Assembly (NCBI GenBank): GCA_964636495.1
Contig: CAZWSL010000015.1
Coordinates: 1-64,000 of the forward strand
Length of the DNA: 64,000 nucleotides
Direction of reading: 5' to 3'
Source of the DNA: Desulfobacula sp964636495
Lineage (GTDB): Bacteria > Desulfobacterota > Desulfobacteria > Desulfobacterales > Desulfobacteraceae
Below, piece after piece: positions 7,968-18,380 of the stretch. Both the position numbers and the translations under genes were made by a program. Under the pieces are notes generated by a model. That model was not told where the DNA came from, did not search any database, and saw only the letters and a list, made by a program, of their open reading frames with translations. Each line of letters starts with the position of its first letter. Positions within the stretch are counted from its first letter, which is position 1.

Positions 7968-9131
7968 ATGACACTGAAAAAAACCAGGGAGCAAAAAGAT
8001 ATTCTTGATATCCGGGAAAAAGAAAATCTATGCTCCCTGGCTTGTTTCAGCAGCAGTGCAAAGCGCAGGCATAAAGAAAAATACAGAAAAAAAGAATACC
8101 GTCAGCCTTTTGCCGCAGATTCAGATCGTATTTTAAACTCCCTTGCCTATACCAGATATATTGATAAAACCCAGGTGTTTTCTCTGATCCAGAACGATCA
8201 TTTAACCCACAGAGTTCTTCATGTCCAGCTGCTTTCAAGGATTGCAAGAACCATTGGCCGTTATCTTGGATTAAATGAAGATCTCATAGAAGCAGCAAGT
8301 CTTGGACATGATATCGGACACCCTCCTTTTGGACACGATGGTGAGCGTTTTCTCTCCAGACTCACCCATGAATATGGTGAAGGCTATTTTCACCACAATC
8401 TTCAAAGTATTCAATTCCTGGATAAAATTGAAAAAGCGGGTAAAGGCTGGAACCTTACTATTCAGACCATGGATGCAATAGCCTGCCATAATGGGGAGAT
8501 CCATTCCAGACAGATCACACCGGCACAGGAGCGGTCATTTGAGGACCTTGACCGGTTAATGGCTGATATGAAAAAAAAGAGAATATGCAATAAAATCCCC
8601 ATGACAATGGAAGGATGTGTGGTCAGAATGGCTGATACAATCAGTTATGTCGGGAGAGATCTTGAAGATGCAATCAGGCTTGGATTGATTAAAAGAGAAG
8701 ATATACCCCTCAGCTGCAGGAAAATACTGGGTCAGACAAATGGAACAATCGTATTTAATCTTGTAACGGATCTCATTTCAACCAGTTTAAACCAGCCTTT
8801 CATAGGCTTTTCAAAACAAATTTCTGATGCGCTGAAAAAACTGAAAGCATTTAATTACAGATCTATTTATAAAAATCCTGTTATTAAAACCCATTTATCA
8901 AATATCAGCGACATTTTTACTTCTCTTTTTGAAACGTATTTGTTGAGCCTTGAAAAAGAGAACCTGCAGGCTGATATCTTTTCCCGGTTCTTAAATGGCA
9001 TGGATGCTGACTACAGGGAAAACAATTCAAATCCAGCAATTGTAAGAGATTATATTTCAGGTATGACAGATTCATATTTGATCAGGCAGGCTCCTGAACA
9101 TTTAAGGCCTGAGCCCATTCTGATACCCTGA
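7968..9131 (+). CDS. dgt: dGTP triphosphohydrolase-like HD protein
   Basis: A 387-residue member of the dGTPase family, which cleaves deoxynucleoside triphosphates to deoxynucleosides and tripolyphosphate. The metal-binding HD signature is intact (GHDIGHPPFGHDGE near residue 110) and THRVLHVQLLSRIARTIGR precedes it, as in the family. The first plausible start is ATG at 7968; a TTG two codons upstream is in frame but lacks a ribosome site. The length fits the shorter type of bacterial dGTPase-like proteins, which often act as dNTPases of uncertain specificity. The N-terminal 35 residues are lysine-rich and less conserved. Confidence 0.88.
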   Translation: MTLKKTREQKDILDIREKENLCSLACFSSSAKRRHKEKYRKKEYRQPFAADSDRILNSLAYTRYIDKTQVFSLIQNDHLTHRVLHVQLLSRIARTIGRYLGLNEDLIEAASLGHDIGHPPFGHDGERFLSRLTHEYGEGYFHHNLQSIQFLDKIEKAGKGWNLTIQTMDAIACHNGEIHSRQITPAQERSFEDLDRLMADMKKKRICNKIPMTMEGCVVRMADTISYVGRDLEDAIRLGLIKREDIPLSCRKILGQTNGTIVFNLVTDLISTSLNQPFIGFSKQISDALKKLKAFNYRSIYKNPVIKTHLSNISDIFTSLFETYLLSLEKENLQADIFSRFLNGMDADYRENNSNPAIVRDYISGMTDSYLIRQAPEHLRPEPILIP

Positions 9132-9162
9132 TACCATCTCTTGAAAAAGGGGTGTTCTTTTA

Positions 9163-9882
9163 TCACTTTGAGCCAGATTCTGAATCCAGCAGATATTTTC
9201 CCATAACAAGATCATATGGTGTTGTTATTTTAATATTTCTCTTGGAACCTTTTACGATATATACTTTATGGCCGGAATGCTCCATCAGAGAAGCATCATC
9301 CGTACCTGCAAAATCTGTTTTTGCAGCATGATCAAATGCATCCAGTATCAGGTTAAGCTTGAAACCCTGTGGTGTCTGAATACCATACAGCTTATCTCTT
9401 TTTACTGTTTTCTCAACACAGCCGTCAGAGTCTGCCTGTTTTACGGTATCTGTTATCTTCACAGCAGGAACACATGCACCATGCTTGACAGCATTCTTAA
9501 TACACGCTTTAATGATAGTGTCATCAACAAAAGGTCTGACGCCGTCATGTATCATTACAATTGTCTTTTCCGGATACCCTGACCGGGTACGGGCAAATTT
9601 CAATCCGTTAAAAACTGAATCCTGTCTTGTCTGACCGCCGGAAGTCAAATGAATGGTCTTTGAAAATTGAAACGGATCAACAATATATTTCTGACAATAC
9701 TCTATATCTTTACTGGGAATAACAAGAATGATTTCATGAATATCTTCACATCTGTCAAATTTCATAACCGTGTGCCCAAGAATCGGTATGTTACCAAGAG
9801 TAAGATATTGCTTTCTGGTCCTGGATTGCATGCGCTCTCCTTTTCCTCCGGCAACAATTATGGCAAAATTCTTATAATCCAT
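9163..9882 (-). CDS. ispD: 2-C-methyl-D-erythritol 4-phosphate cytidylyltransferase
   Basis: A 239-residue cytidylyltransferase of the non-mevalonate isoprenoid pathway, making CDP-methylerythritol from MEP and CTP. Visible family signatures are the nucleotide-binding IVAGGKGERMQSRTRKQYL at the N-terminus, IHDGVRPFVDD in the middle, and a late TPQGF and TDDASLMEHSG. I use the ATG at 9882; a TTG one codon earlier is in frame. It converges on dgt and is transcribed in the same direction as the HPr-domain gene that lies upstream of it. IspF is not adjacent, and the protein is monofunctional. Confidence 0.93.
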   Translation of the reverse strand: MDYKNFAIIVAGGKGERMQSRTRKQYLTLGNIPILGHTVMKFDRCEDIHEIILVIPSKDIEYCQKYIVDPFQFSKTIHLTSGGQTRQDSVFNGLKFARTRSGYPEKTIVMIHDGVRPFVDDTIIKACIKNAVKHGACVPAVKITDTVKQADSDGCVEKTVKRDKLYGIQTPQGFKLNLILDAFDHAAKTDFAGTDDASLMEHSGHKVYIVKGSKRNIKITTPYDLVMGKYLLDSESGSK

Positions 9883-9969
9883 CAATTTTTCATCAGTCCA
9901 ATTTTAAACAGTTCATAAATACAGCTCTGTTTTTCAGACAGCAGAGCGAATCGATTTGCCATGACTGTC

Positions 9970-11283
9970 TTAAATCAGGTAGGACAACTCTTTTGGCAGG
10001 GGTATACCTTTACCCATGTGATCTTCACCATAGTTTACGCCGGCAAGTATCTTAAGATCATTTAATGCTCTGATATCACCTTTAAACTTTACACTCTCAA
10101 TATCTTCCTTATTAATTTTTCCTCCGGCCCATTGTATATCTAAAACACTTGCAGCATCAAAGACATCGCCGTTTACAATCATCTGCACCTCGCCGCCATA
10201 ATGCTGAACAATTTTAGCAACCAGAAGGCTGGGACGACTGTGAAATCCACGATCTTTTGGTATGGTAACTTCAATCAGTGACGTTTCCATATTTTCATTC
10301 AATATTCTTGAAGCCAGAGCTTTTCCTGAAGAGAGAAATTTCCAGGCATAAAAAAGGCAGAAGTTTACAGCACTGTCCAGCAGGACATCCGGATCAATCA
10401 GAGAAGCTAAAGACGTTCTGACATTCTTGTATACATCTTTATAGCCTGTATCATAAAGGTGACGCTCATAAAAGTGAAGTAATCTCCCTAAAACCTGGAG
10501 AATATGAAAAACAATGGAAAAATGACTACGAAGCTGGTCAAGCTGTGCATGCTGTGAAGAGGATTCAGCGTTTACTACATAGGAATCAAAGGATGACTGG
10601 ATATTATGAACAACCATCTCATATCTTCTGATGGTAACTTCATTTATCTTTTCCGGCACCAGCTCATGTATTTTTTTTAAATCATAGCGCTCATAGAATG
10701 CAAACTGATCAAACTCTTTTACAACTTCTAAAAACTCACTTGCGATTCTGGTGAGATTTTCACTCTGCCTGTCTCTTGCATTGAAATCATCAATATTGTG
10801 ATCAAGCTGCTGTGTGGATGAAATTCCAGGAAAAAAACTGATCTGATACCCTTTTTGGGGTACATTGATATTCAGTCGTTTTGCTTCCTGTAAAGCTGAA
10901 GAACCAGCTTTTTTTATAGCATTCTGCAGGATTTTTAAAGTATTGAAAGCCTCTTTTTTAAATTTTTTTTTCTGATGCTCTTCCAGGGAGTAGAACATCA
11001 AACGGTTTAAAATATGTCTCTGGGAATAACAAGCCAGTGCCAGGTGTTGAATTGTTGCTGCAAGTTCCCTGTAATAAACCCACTCCCTGTTTTTTTTTGC
11101 TCCATGAAAATCGAGAAAATCTTCAAGAATTTTTGATGTTGTTACCAGTTTTGAATATAATTTTTTTGTAAAAATATACTCATCATCATCAAAGTCATTT
11201 AAAAACACAATACACTTTAAATACTCAAATGAAAAAATATTCGATTTTTCATTAAATGTCATATTCTCGTTATAATCATTCAT
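9970..11283 (-). CDS. Large protein with C-terminal HPr domain
   Basis: A 437-residue cytoplasmic protein. The last 95 residues are an HPr-like phosphocarrier domain: LIEVTIPKDRGFHSRPSLLV carries the His-x-Arg-Pro phosphorylation motif, followed by the usual strand and helix order (GGEVQMIVNGDVFDAASVLDI). The first 340 residues are almost entirely helical, without membrane segments, and match nothing I know. HPr normally receives phosphate from PTS enzyme I; no PTS gene is in the window, so this is probably a regulatory or orphan phosphorelay protein. It lies between rnpB and ispD on the same strand. Confidence 0.7.
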   Translation of the reverse strand: MNDYNENMTFNEKSNIFSFEYLKCIVFLNDFDDDEYIFTKKLYSKLVTTSKILEDFLDFHGAKKNREWVYYRELAATIQHLALACYSQRHILNRLMFYSLEEHQKKKFKKEAFNTLKILQNAIKKAGSSALQEAKRLNINVPQKGYQISFFPGISSTQQLDHNIDDFNARDRQSENLTRIASEFLEVVKEFDQFAFYERYDLKKIHELVPEKINEVTIRRYEMVVHNIQSSFDSYVVNAESSSQHAQLDQLRSHFSIVFHILQVLGRLLHFYERHLYDTGYKDVYKNVRTSLASLIDPDVLLDSAVNFCLFYAWKFLSSGKALASRILNENMETSLIEVTIPKDRGFHSRPSLLVAKIVQHYGGEVQMIVNGDVFDAASVLDIQWAGGKINKEDIESVKFKGDIRALNDLKILAGVNYGEDHMGKGIPLPKELSYLI

Positions 11284-11456
11284 AATCCAGACTCAAAATT
11301 GTTCAGCATGTGCATTCTGCCTTAATTTTTTATATCACAGGGCAGTTTTCATATAAACCTGTCTGTTTTTTTCAATTGCCTGACTGATAAATTTTCTCTG
11401 ATATCCCGCCATCTTTCAGATCTTCATGATGTTATCAGCCTGCAGTGATTTAAAAC

Positions 11457-11830
<374 letters not shown>

Positions 11831-11838
<8 letters not shown>

Positions 11839-12559
11839 ATTCTAAGTCTTTATAATATAAAATCCTGCTGCATCTGGGGCATAATATCAATGAATTACAC
11901 TTCTGCACCTCAATATACAGCTGGGGAGGAATATTCATGAAACACCCCATACAGATTTCACTCTTTACATTAACGACTGCAAGTCCTTTATTCATCTTGG
12001 ATATTTTTGTAAACTGCTTCATAAGCAGCGAGCTTAATTTTTTACCAATTTCATTTTGTTCATAAAGATAATCTTCCAGACTTTCTCTGTCATCTGTTGA
12101 TCTCTGTTCAATATTTTTCTGTTCAGCTTCAATCTTATCTTTCAGGGAGTTGTACTCTTTTTCATCTTCCTGAACACTTACTGCCTGCTTCTCTTTTTCA
12201 TCAAGGTATTCGAGCAATTCTGTTTCAAGGGCATCTTTACGTTTTTTATTATCATCCACCTCTCTTAAAAGTACCTGGTATTCCTTTTGAGTTTTCACCA
12301 TTCTCAATGTTTCGTTACTTTTAATAATTCGCTCATCAACAACCTGAATTTCTCTTTCCAGATCCCGACAGGATTTGGCAGTAAAAGCCAGTTTTTCTTT
12401 TTCTGCCTCCAGAGCATTTCCAAACTGCTTCAGTTTTACATTTAGTTTACCTTTTTCCTTTTCAATTTTCTCCAGGGTTTCTCTTAGATTTACTATCTGG
12501 GTTTCAGCTTCCTGAAGTTTAATAAGGGCTTCTATATCCTGTCTGGAAATATCACTCAT
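11831..12559 (-). CDS. Coiled-coil protein with C-terminal C4 zinc ribbon
   Basis: A 242-residue protein: residues 10-175 form a long, charged coiled coil (many K, E and L in heptads), then a C-terminal zinc ribbon with CMGC near residue 205 and CPRC near 229. This is the widespread CdsZ/DUF164-like family found next to Nif3 genes; its molecular role is not well known and may concern RNA or translation. It follows the Nif3 gene by 10 bases and its stop codon lies inside the P1 helix of rnpB, so nif3, this gene and rnpB share a transcript. Confidence 0.8.
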
Positions 12560-12569
12560 AATTTCATCC

Positions 12570-13385
12570 TTAAACTATAACAAATGGATCTTTCTCATTA
12601 TTAAATTTAATTATTTCTATGTTGAATCCTGCCTGCTTCACTTCCTTATTCAATTTTTCAAAAAGCAGATCAACAGCCATATGTTCAGAGCCAAAATGCC
12701 CCACATCAATTATTGCCTTTAAATTTTGTTCCACAGTTCTTGCTTCATGATATTTTATATCTCCTGTGATATAAACATCTGCCCCGGAGTTTATGAATAC
12801 ATCTATGAGAGAGCCTCCACTGCCGGTACATACAGCAATGGTGTTAACCGGCATGTCCATATCCCCTGTTATCCTGAGATGATTTAATGCAAGTTTTTCT
12901 TTAACAATTTTCACCAGTTCTTTTAATGGAATTGTTTTTTCAAGATACCCTATTCTCCCGATTCCAACATCTTTATACTCCGGCGTAAAAGAGTGGTTGT
13001 CATAGTAAAAAATTTCCGGGCTGACCATACCAATTCTTGCTGCAAAATAATCATTTAAACCATTATTGGCCTTATCAAGATTGGTATGGGCAGATATGAT
13101 GCTGATATTGTGTTTTGCTGCCATTTCAATGGCTTTACCAGGCATTTTATTGAAATCTATGGCTTTTTCCACTTTCAGCATCAAAGGGTGATGAGTCAGT
13201 ACAACATCACATTTTTTTTCTTTTGCATCACACAGCAGGGGTATGGATACATCCAGACCAATCATCATTTTTTTGACTTCCCACTCCAGATTACCGGCCT
13301 GAAGTCCGCAATTATCCCAATTTTCAGCAATATCAAATGGTGCTATTTTATTGATCAGTTCAAGTACATCTCTCTGCTTCACCAT
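12570..13385 (-). CDS. Nif3-like dinuclear metal protein
   Basis: A 271-residue member of the Nif3/DUF34 family, hexameric proteins with a two-metal centre; some members are annotated as GTP cyclohydrolase 1 type 2, but the physiological role is disputed. Metal-binding signatures are visible: LTHHPLML near residue 65, HTNLD near 100 and IDVGHFGSEHMAVD near 225. It has the compact length without the PII-like insert seen in some homologues. It is the first gene of the nif3/zinc-ribbon/rnpB group. A strong hairpin lies just upstream, separating it from the tRNA gene. Confidence 0.88.
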   Translation of the reverse strand: MVKQRDVLELINKIAPFDIAENWDNCGLQAGNLEWEVKKMMIGLDVSIPLLCDAKEKKCDVVLTHHPLMLKVEKAIDFNKMPGKAIEMAAKHNISIISAHTNLDKANNGLNDYFAARIGMVSPEIFYYDNHSFTPEYKDVGIGRIGYLEKTIPLKELVKIVKEKLALNHLRITGDMDMPVNTIAVCTGSGGSLIDVFINSGADVYITGDIKYHEARTVEQNLKAIIDVGHFGSEHMAVDLLFEKLNKEVKQAGFNIEIIKFNNEKDPFVIV

Positions 13386-13396
13386 AATTCACCCAT

Positions 13397-13440
13397 AAAC
13401 AGAAAAAGCGTGGTAAATCCCCACGCTTTTTCTGTTTTTT
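13397..13440. terminator. Strong hairpin between tRNA(CAU) and nif3
   Basis: A 15-bp perfect inverted repeat (arms ACAGAAAAAGCGTGG and CCACGCTTTTTCTGT, seven-base spacer) with a T run on the plus strand. On the minus strand it lies downstream of the rpoD/tRNA transcript and upstream of nif3, so it probably ends the dnaG-rpoD-tRNA transcript; the better T run on the plus strand would also stop antisense reading. Confidence 0.6.
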
Positions 13441-13569
13441 TATGTACAGTTGATTTTTATCAGGTATATTCATATACAGAGTGAATTTCCTCTCTCTATT
13501 TTTTTATTGCGGACAAATAAAACTGTGATTAAACATCGCATCATCATACACCTGTCAACATTTTTTTTT

Positions 13570-13646
13570 TGGTGGGCCCACCTGGATTCGAACCAGGGAC
13601 CGACCGGTTATGAGCCGGTGGCTCTGCCAAACTGAGCTATGGGCCC
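13570..13646 (-). tRNA. tRNA with CAU anticodon (Ile2 or elongator Met)
   Basis: A complete 77-nt cloverleaf with encoded CCA: acceptor GGGCCCA, D arm GCTCAGTTTGGCAGAGC, anticodon loop CTCATAA and T loop GTTCGAATC. A CAU anticodon can be elongator Met, initiator Met or the lysidine-modified Ile2. The paired first acceptor base excludes a typical initiator. C4-G69 and C5-G68 pairs are present, which are recognition features reported for the TilS enzyme in E. coli, so Ile2 is my preferred reading, not proven. It lies 53 bases after rpoD. Confidence 0.93.
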
Positions 13647-13699
13647 TTAATCCACACAAACTTAAAAAATATATACAAATACCCACTCTCTGTCAAGAT

Positions 13700-15622
13700 T
13701 TAATTCTCAATAAATGTCTTAAGTTTTTTGCTTCTTGTAGGATGTCTCAATTTTCTCAGTGCCTTTGCTTCAATCTGTCGTATACGCTCCCGTGTAACTG
13801 TGAAATCTTTTCCAACTTCTTCTAATGTATGGTCTGATTTTTCACCTATGCCAAAGCGCATCCTGAGTACCTTTTCCTCCCTGGGAGTCAAGGTTGCAAG
13901 AATTTTTCTGGTCTGTTCTGCCAGGCTGAAATCTATAGCAGCATCTGAGGGAATCGAAAATTTCTTATCTTCAATAAAATCTCCAAGATGGCTGTCTTCT
14001 TCCTCTCCAATAGGTGTTTCCAGAGATATCGGCTCTTTGGCGATTTTCAAAACCTTTCTTACTTTTTCAATGGGTATTTCCATTTTTTCTGCAATCTCTT
14101 CAGGAGAAGGTTCTTTACCCATCTCCTGGACAAGATATCTAGATGTGCGAATCAATTTATTGATGGTTTCAATCATGTGAACAGGAATTCTAATAGTTCT
14201 TGCCTGATCAGCAATAGCCCTGGTAATAGCCTGCCTTATCCACCATGTAGCATAGGTGGAGAATTTATACCCCCGCCTGTATTCAAACTTGTCCACTGCT
14301 TTCATTAATCCGATATTGCCTTCCTGTATCAAATCAAGAAATTGCAGACCTCTGTTTGTATATTTTTTTGCAATACTTACCACCAGTCTTAAATTTGCCC
14401 GGACCAATTCTCTTTTTGCAAAGTCGGCATTCCGCCTTCCTCTATCAATTTCCCGGACAATTTTTTTCAGGCACTCTGCATCTCCTTTGATTTCATTTTT
14501 CCTTAAGGAAATCTGGGTCGATATTGCACAGATATCCTTGTATAAAATCTTTGCACGTTCCGCATTGATATTTGATCTGGATGAAACCCATTTTATGAAA
14601 TCTTCTTCTGAAGATAATTTATCAAGCATGGTTTTGGTTTTAACATTGAAAACTTTTGCACATTTTTCAAGGAGTTCATCAATTCTTGCAAACCAGACAA
14701 TTGTATTTCGAATGATTTTTTCAATGTTAGCAATAACATTCACTTCAAAACGCCACTGCTTTAAATGTTTAAAAATAATTTCCGTATTGTTGAAAATATC
14801 CTTTGAAAACGTTTCATATTTTTTTGTTTTTCTCTTTGCCTGCAGCAGGTAATCTCTCTTTTGCTGGTTTTCGTTGTGGAGCTCTTTTATTATTTTTAAA
14901 GAATTTAAAAATTTTTCCTGTTTAGAGGCTTCATCCACTATGCCGTCACCTTCATCAACATCTCTTAAAATATGTTTGGGGCGCATAAATTTTTGTTCCA
15001 TTTTTTCACCATAAACAAAAATCGTCAATATTGTCAGAGGGCATTCCAGCATTGCCCTTAATATCTTATGTTCCCCAAGTTCAATTTTTTTAGCAATCTC
15101 GATTTCACCTTCACGGCTGAGCAAGGTTACCATGCCCATCTCTTTGAGATACATTTTAACAGGATCAGTAACCGCACCGAACTCAACATCTGACCCGTCT
15201 TTTTTAGGAGCCAGCAGTTCTTTGATAATCTGTTTTTTATTTTTTTCTTCAGCCATTTTTTTCTTTTTTGCTGCCTCTTTGACTTTTTCAGCGGCAGATT
15301 TGTTTTTTCTGCTCCTGCTGATAGCCGTTTCAGCAGCTTTAACTGAGGTTCCGGTCTTCTTTTTTACAACATTTTTCTTTTCAGATTTCTTCTCTGTTTT
15401 TTCTTTCTCTTTATCCACAAGCTTGATTCCAAGCCCTTTAAGCTGCAGAACAATATCTTCAATATCTTCAATCTGGTCATATGACTGTAAGTCATCAGAT
15501 ATTGCATCATTAAATTCGGCAAAAGAGAGAGAACCTGTTTTTTTCCCTTTTGTAATAAGTTTCTGTAACTCCTGTTTACTAATTACCACATTCTCTCCAG
15601 ATTCTTTTGTCCCGCCTGCCAT
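13700..15622 (-). CDS. rpoD: Primary RNA polymerase sigma factor (sigma-70)
   Basis: A 640-residue housekeeping sigma factor. It has an N-terminal region 1.1, a very lysine-rich linker (residues 70-140), region 1.2 (DPVKMYLKEMGMVTLLSREGE), a non-conserved insert, and intact regions 2-4, including YKFSTYATWWIRQAITRAIADQARTIR and the C-terminal VTRERIRQIEAKALRKLRHP. I start at ATG 15622, which follows GGGAG by eight bases; the TTG at 15637 that lengthens the frame overlaps this site. Order dnaG-rpoD-tRNA is conserved in many bacteria and implies one operon. Confidence 0.96.
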   Translation of the reverse strand: MAGGTKESGENVVISKQELQKLITKGKKTGSLSFAEFNDAISDDLQSYDQIEDIEDIVLQLKGLGIKLVDKEKEKTEKKSEKKNVVKKKTGTSVKAAETAISRSRKNKSAAEKVKEAAKKKKMAEEKNKKQIIKELLAPKKDGSDVEFGAVTDPVKMYLKEMGMVTLLSREGEIEIAKKIELGEHKILRAMLECPLTILTIFVYGEKMEQKFMRPKHILRDVDEGDGIVDEASKQEKFLNSLKIIKELHNENQQKRDYLLQAKRKTKKYETFSKDIFNNTEIIFKHLKQWRFEVNVIANIEKIIRNTIVWFARIDELLEKCAKVFNVKTKTMLDKLSSEEDFIKWVSSRSNINAERAKILYKDICAISTQISLRKNEIKGDAECLKKIVREIDRGRRNADFAKRELVRANLRLVVSIAKKYTNRGLQFLDLIQEGNIGLMKAVDKFEYRRGYKFSTYATWWIRQAITRAIADQARTIRIPVHMIETINKLIRTSRYLVQEMGKEPSPEEIAEKMEIPIEKVRKVLKIAKEPISLETPIGEEEDSHLGDFIEDKKFSIPSDAAIDFSLAEQTRKILATLTPREEKVLRMRFGIGEKSDHTLEEVGKDFTVTRERIRQIEAKALRKLRHPTRSKKLKTFIEN

Positions 15623-15781
15623 ATTAATGTCTCCCAAAGGCTTGTTCAGTACCTTCTGAAAATTTCATTTTTAATTCTGCTTCACAATATAAATTTAATC
15701 CTCAAAACTATTGAAATATGTCTCAGATTAAATAAAACCCCATCTCTGCGTAAAACCGTTTTCCATCAGATACCATATAAA

Positions 15782-17560
15782 TTATAACTGATTTTGTAAT
15801 TGCTGAATTTCAGCCTGTTTGGCCTTTAACAATTTCATTAATTCAGCATCACAGCCCTTTTCCGCACTTATTATCTTGCTTGTTAAAGTGTTTTCTTTTC
15901 TTTTTCTTACCCTGATAACTCTATGTATGAGTGACAGTGCCGTCTTGCGGATATCCTGCCCTAAAAAAGAGTCATCCATGGATAGAGATGCTATAAGCTT
16001 CTGATCTTCACTGTTTTCCATTTTTGCCATGACAGTTGTTATAAATGCCTTGTCTGCAGAAGCTGTACGAATAATCTTTTTTCCAACACGTTTTAATTTT
16101 TCAGAATAAAAATATTCTAAAACATCTGTTCTTTTTATTTCCTCAATAATTTCAGGGAAATTAAGCACAATTGAAATTATCTGCTCTTCCCTGCGGTCAG
16201 AGTCCAGTTTATCTTCACTCTCTTTGATATAATTTTCAGACCGGGGTGATATACTCTGTTTTGATTCTATATAGTGTTTCCGGACCTTCTCAAGAACAGC
16301 ATTTTCTTTGATATTCAATGTTTCAGCGACTTCTTTAACATATAGAGACCTCAATGCACTGTCCTGAATACCGGCTAAATACTGTTTCATATCATCCAGA
16401 ATCTTGATTCTGCCTTCAATGGATGAACCATGCTTGTCAACCGACACCTGCAAAAGGAACTGCATCACGGTTTTTGCCTTTGATGCTGATCTGACAAATG
16501 CATCTGCTCCATGTTCCATCACATAGGAGTCAGGATCACTCTCTCCGGGGAGAACAAGAATTCTTATATCAACACCCTCTTTCATAAAAATCTTGATACT
16601 CCTTTTTGCAGCATTGATTCCTGCAGCATCAGAATCAAAAACAAGTATCATTTTAGAAGCATACCCTTTCAGTATTCTTACATGCTGATGAGTCAGAGCC
16701 GTGCCAAGGCTTGCAACACAGTTCCTTATTCCATGCTGATAAAGAGATAAAAAATCAAAATATCCCTCAACAATATAAACAGATCCCTCCTGTCTGCAAA
16801 ACTGTTTTGCTGCATGCAGACCGTATAAAATACGGCTCTTATTATAAACAGGTGTCTCAGGAGAGTTCATGTATTTTGGCATGGAGTCATCCATCACCCT
16901 TCCTCCAAAACCTGCCACCTGCATGTTTATATCAAAGATCGGAAACATAATCCTGTTCCTGAATCTGTCATAATAACCATTTTCACTCTTTCTTTCCAGA
17001 ATCAGACCCGACTGAACAGCAGTATTTTTTGAAACTTTATCTTTCCGGAATTTTTTGACGATGCTGTCCCAGCTGTCAGGGGCAAATCCGAGATGAAACT
17101 CTTCTATAATCTCTTCTGATATTTTCCTGCGCTTGAGGTATTCTGCTGCCTTCTGATCATGTTCTGGTGTTTTCAGTACACTTTCAAAATATACCATTGT
17201 ATTTTTATTTAACCGGAACAGGCTCTCTTTCATAACAAGCTTTTTCCTCTGGACAGGGTCTATGCTGCCGGTTTCAATGGTAATACTATATTTACGGGCC
17301 ACCATTTTCACTGCTTCGGGAAATGTGATCCCATGATATCTTTTAATAAAATTCAATACATTTCCCCCGGCTCCACAACCAAAACAGTAAAAAATCTGTT
17401 TATGACTGTTTACTGAAAAAGAGGGGGTTTTTTCAGAATGGAAGGGACACAATCCAAAAAAATTTCTTCCGGATTTTTTTAGCAGGACACTTTGGGAAAT
17501 TATATCAACTATATCTGAAGTATTTAAGATCTCTGAAATTTTTTCTTCAGGAATATACAT
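15782..17560 (-). CDS. dnaG: DNA primase
   Basis: A 592-residue primase that makes RNA primers for replication. Domains in order are the CHC2 zinc finger (GLCPFHSEKTPSFSV...FYCFGCGAGG), the catalytic core with TOPRIM (VYIVEGYFDFLSLYQHGI and LVFDSDAAGINAA), and a C-terminal DnaB-interacting helical region. The frame stays open to 17623, but the family start is Y-I-P-E-E-K-I, so I use ATG 17560; neither start has a strong ribosome site. It lies upstream of rpoD in the same direction and 17 bases or more after hisA. Confidence 0.95.
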   Translation of the reverse strand: MYIPEEKISEILNTSDIVDIISQSVLLKKSGRNFFGLCPFHSEKTPSFSVNSHKQIFYCFGCGAGGNVLNFIKRYHGITFPEAVKMVARKYSITIETGSIDPVQRKKLVMKESLFRLNKNTMVYFESVLKTPEHDQKAAEYLKRRKISEEIIEEFHLGFAPDSWDSIVKKFRKDKVSKNTAVQSGLILERKSENGYYDRFRNRIMFPIFDINMQVAGFGGRVMDDSMPKYMNSPETPVYNKSRILYGLHAAKQFCRQEGSVYIVEGYFDFLSLYQHGIRNCVASLGTALTHQHVRILKGYASKMILVFDSDAAGINAAKRSIKIFMKEGVDIRILVLPGESDPDSYVMEHGADAFVRSASKAKTVMQFLLQVSVDKHGSSIEGRIKILDDMKQYLAGIQDSALRSLYVKEVAETLNIKENAVLEKVRKHYIESKQSISPRSENYIKESEDKLDSDRREEQIISIVLNFPEIIEEIKRTDVLEYFYSEKLKRVGKKIIRTASADKAFITTVMAKMENSEDQKLIASLSMDDSFLGQDIRKTALSLIHRVIRVRKRKENTLTSKIISAEKGCDAELMKLLKAKQAEIQQLQNQL

Positions 17561-17639
17561 CTTTCTGGTGATAGCTCCAAAATTTAACGATTCATCAATT
17601 AAAACATATTGACTGCAAAACATCTCATATTAATAACTA

Positions 17640-18362
17640 TTACCTTGAAATCTCAATAGCTTCTTTTAAGTCAAGGGTCTTTTCATATAGGGCTCTTCCG
17701 GTTATAACACCTGTTACTCCTCTTTTTTCAATCTCAAGAAGATTTTTAATATCCTGAATTGTGCTGACTCCTCCAGAAGCGACGATGGGGATTGAAACAG
17801 CATCAGCCAGAGCAGCTGTCTCTTCAATATTGGGCCCTGTCTGCATTCCATCCCTGTGTATATCAGTAAAATTTATAGCTGCAACACCACATGACTCAAA
17901 CTCTTTTGCCATGTCTACTGCCCTGGTTTCTGAAGTCTTGCTCCAGCCTTCAACAGCAACCATGCCGTTCCTTGCATCAATACCAACAACAATTGTTCCT
18001 GGAAATTTTTTACAGGCCTGCTTAACAATGGATGGATCATAAAGGGCACTGCTTCCGATTATAACCTTTGAAACACCTGCATTAACATACATTGCTATTG
18101 TTTCAATATCCCTTATACCACCGCCCACCTGTATGGGAACTTTCACCCGTGCCAGTATATCATGTATGGTTTGAAGATTTTTCACCTCTTTTGCAAAAGC
18201 GCCATCAAGATCTATCACATGAATGAGTTCAGCCCCGCACGATTCCCATTGAAGTGCCATTTGTACCGGGTCATCAGAGTAGAGAGTCGTATCTTCCATA
18301 CGACCCTGCAAAAGCCTGACGCATTTGCCTTGTTTTATATCAACAGCAGGTATAACAATCAT
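17640..18362 (-). CDS. hisA: Phosphoribosylformimino-AICAR isomerase
   Basis: A 240-residue beta-alpha barrel enzyme of histidine synthesis, catalysing the Amadori isomerisation of ProFAR. Both phosphate-binding halves are visible (VQVGGGIRD-type segment QVGGGIRDIE near 78 and PIVASGGVSTIQD near 195), with the catalytic Asp in VDIKQGKCVRL at the N-terminus and TDIHRDGMQTGPN near 165. It follows hisB by 18 bases; the other his genes are not in the window. Trp-type TrpF/PriA function is possible in some lineages but not suggested here. Confidence 0.94.
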   Translation of the reverse strand: MIVIPAVDIKQGKCVRLLQGRMEDTTLYSDDPVQMALQWESCGAELIHVIDLDGAFAKEVKNLQTIHDILARVKVPIQVGGGIRDIETIAMYVNAGVSKVIIGSSALYDPSIVKQACKKFPGTIVVGIDARNGMVAVEGWSKTSETRAVDMAKEFESCGVAAINFTDIHRDGMQTGPNIEETAALADAVSIPIVASGGVSTIQDIKNLLEIEKRGVTGVITGRALYEKTLDLKEAIEISR

Positions 18363-18380
18363 TTTATTCCACTATATGTC

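Noticed and set aside
13728..14852. Several overlapping plus-strand frames opposite rpoD
   Set aside because: They are antisense shadows of the sigma-70 coding sequence with biased composition and no ribosome sites.
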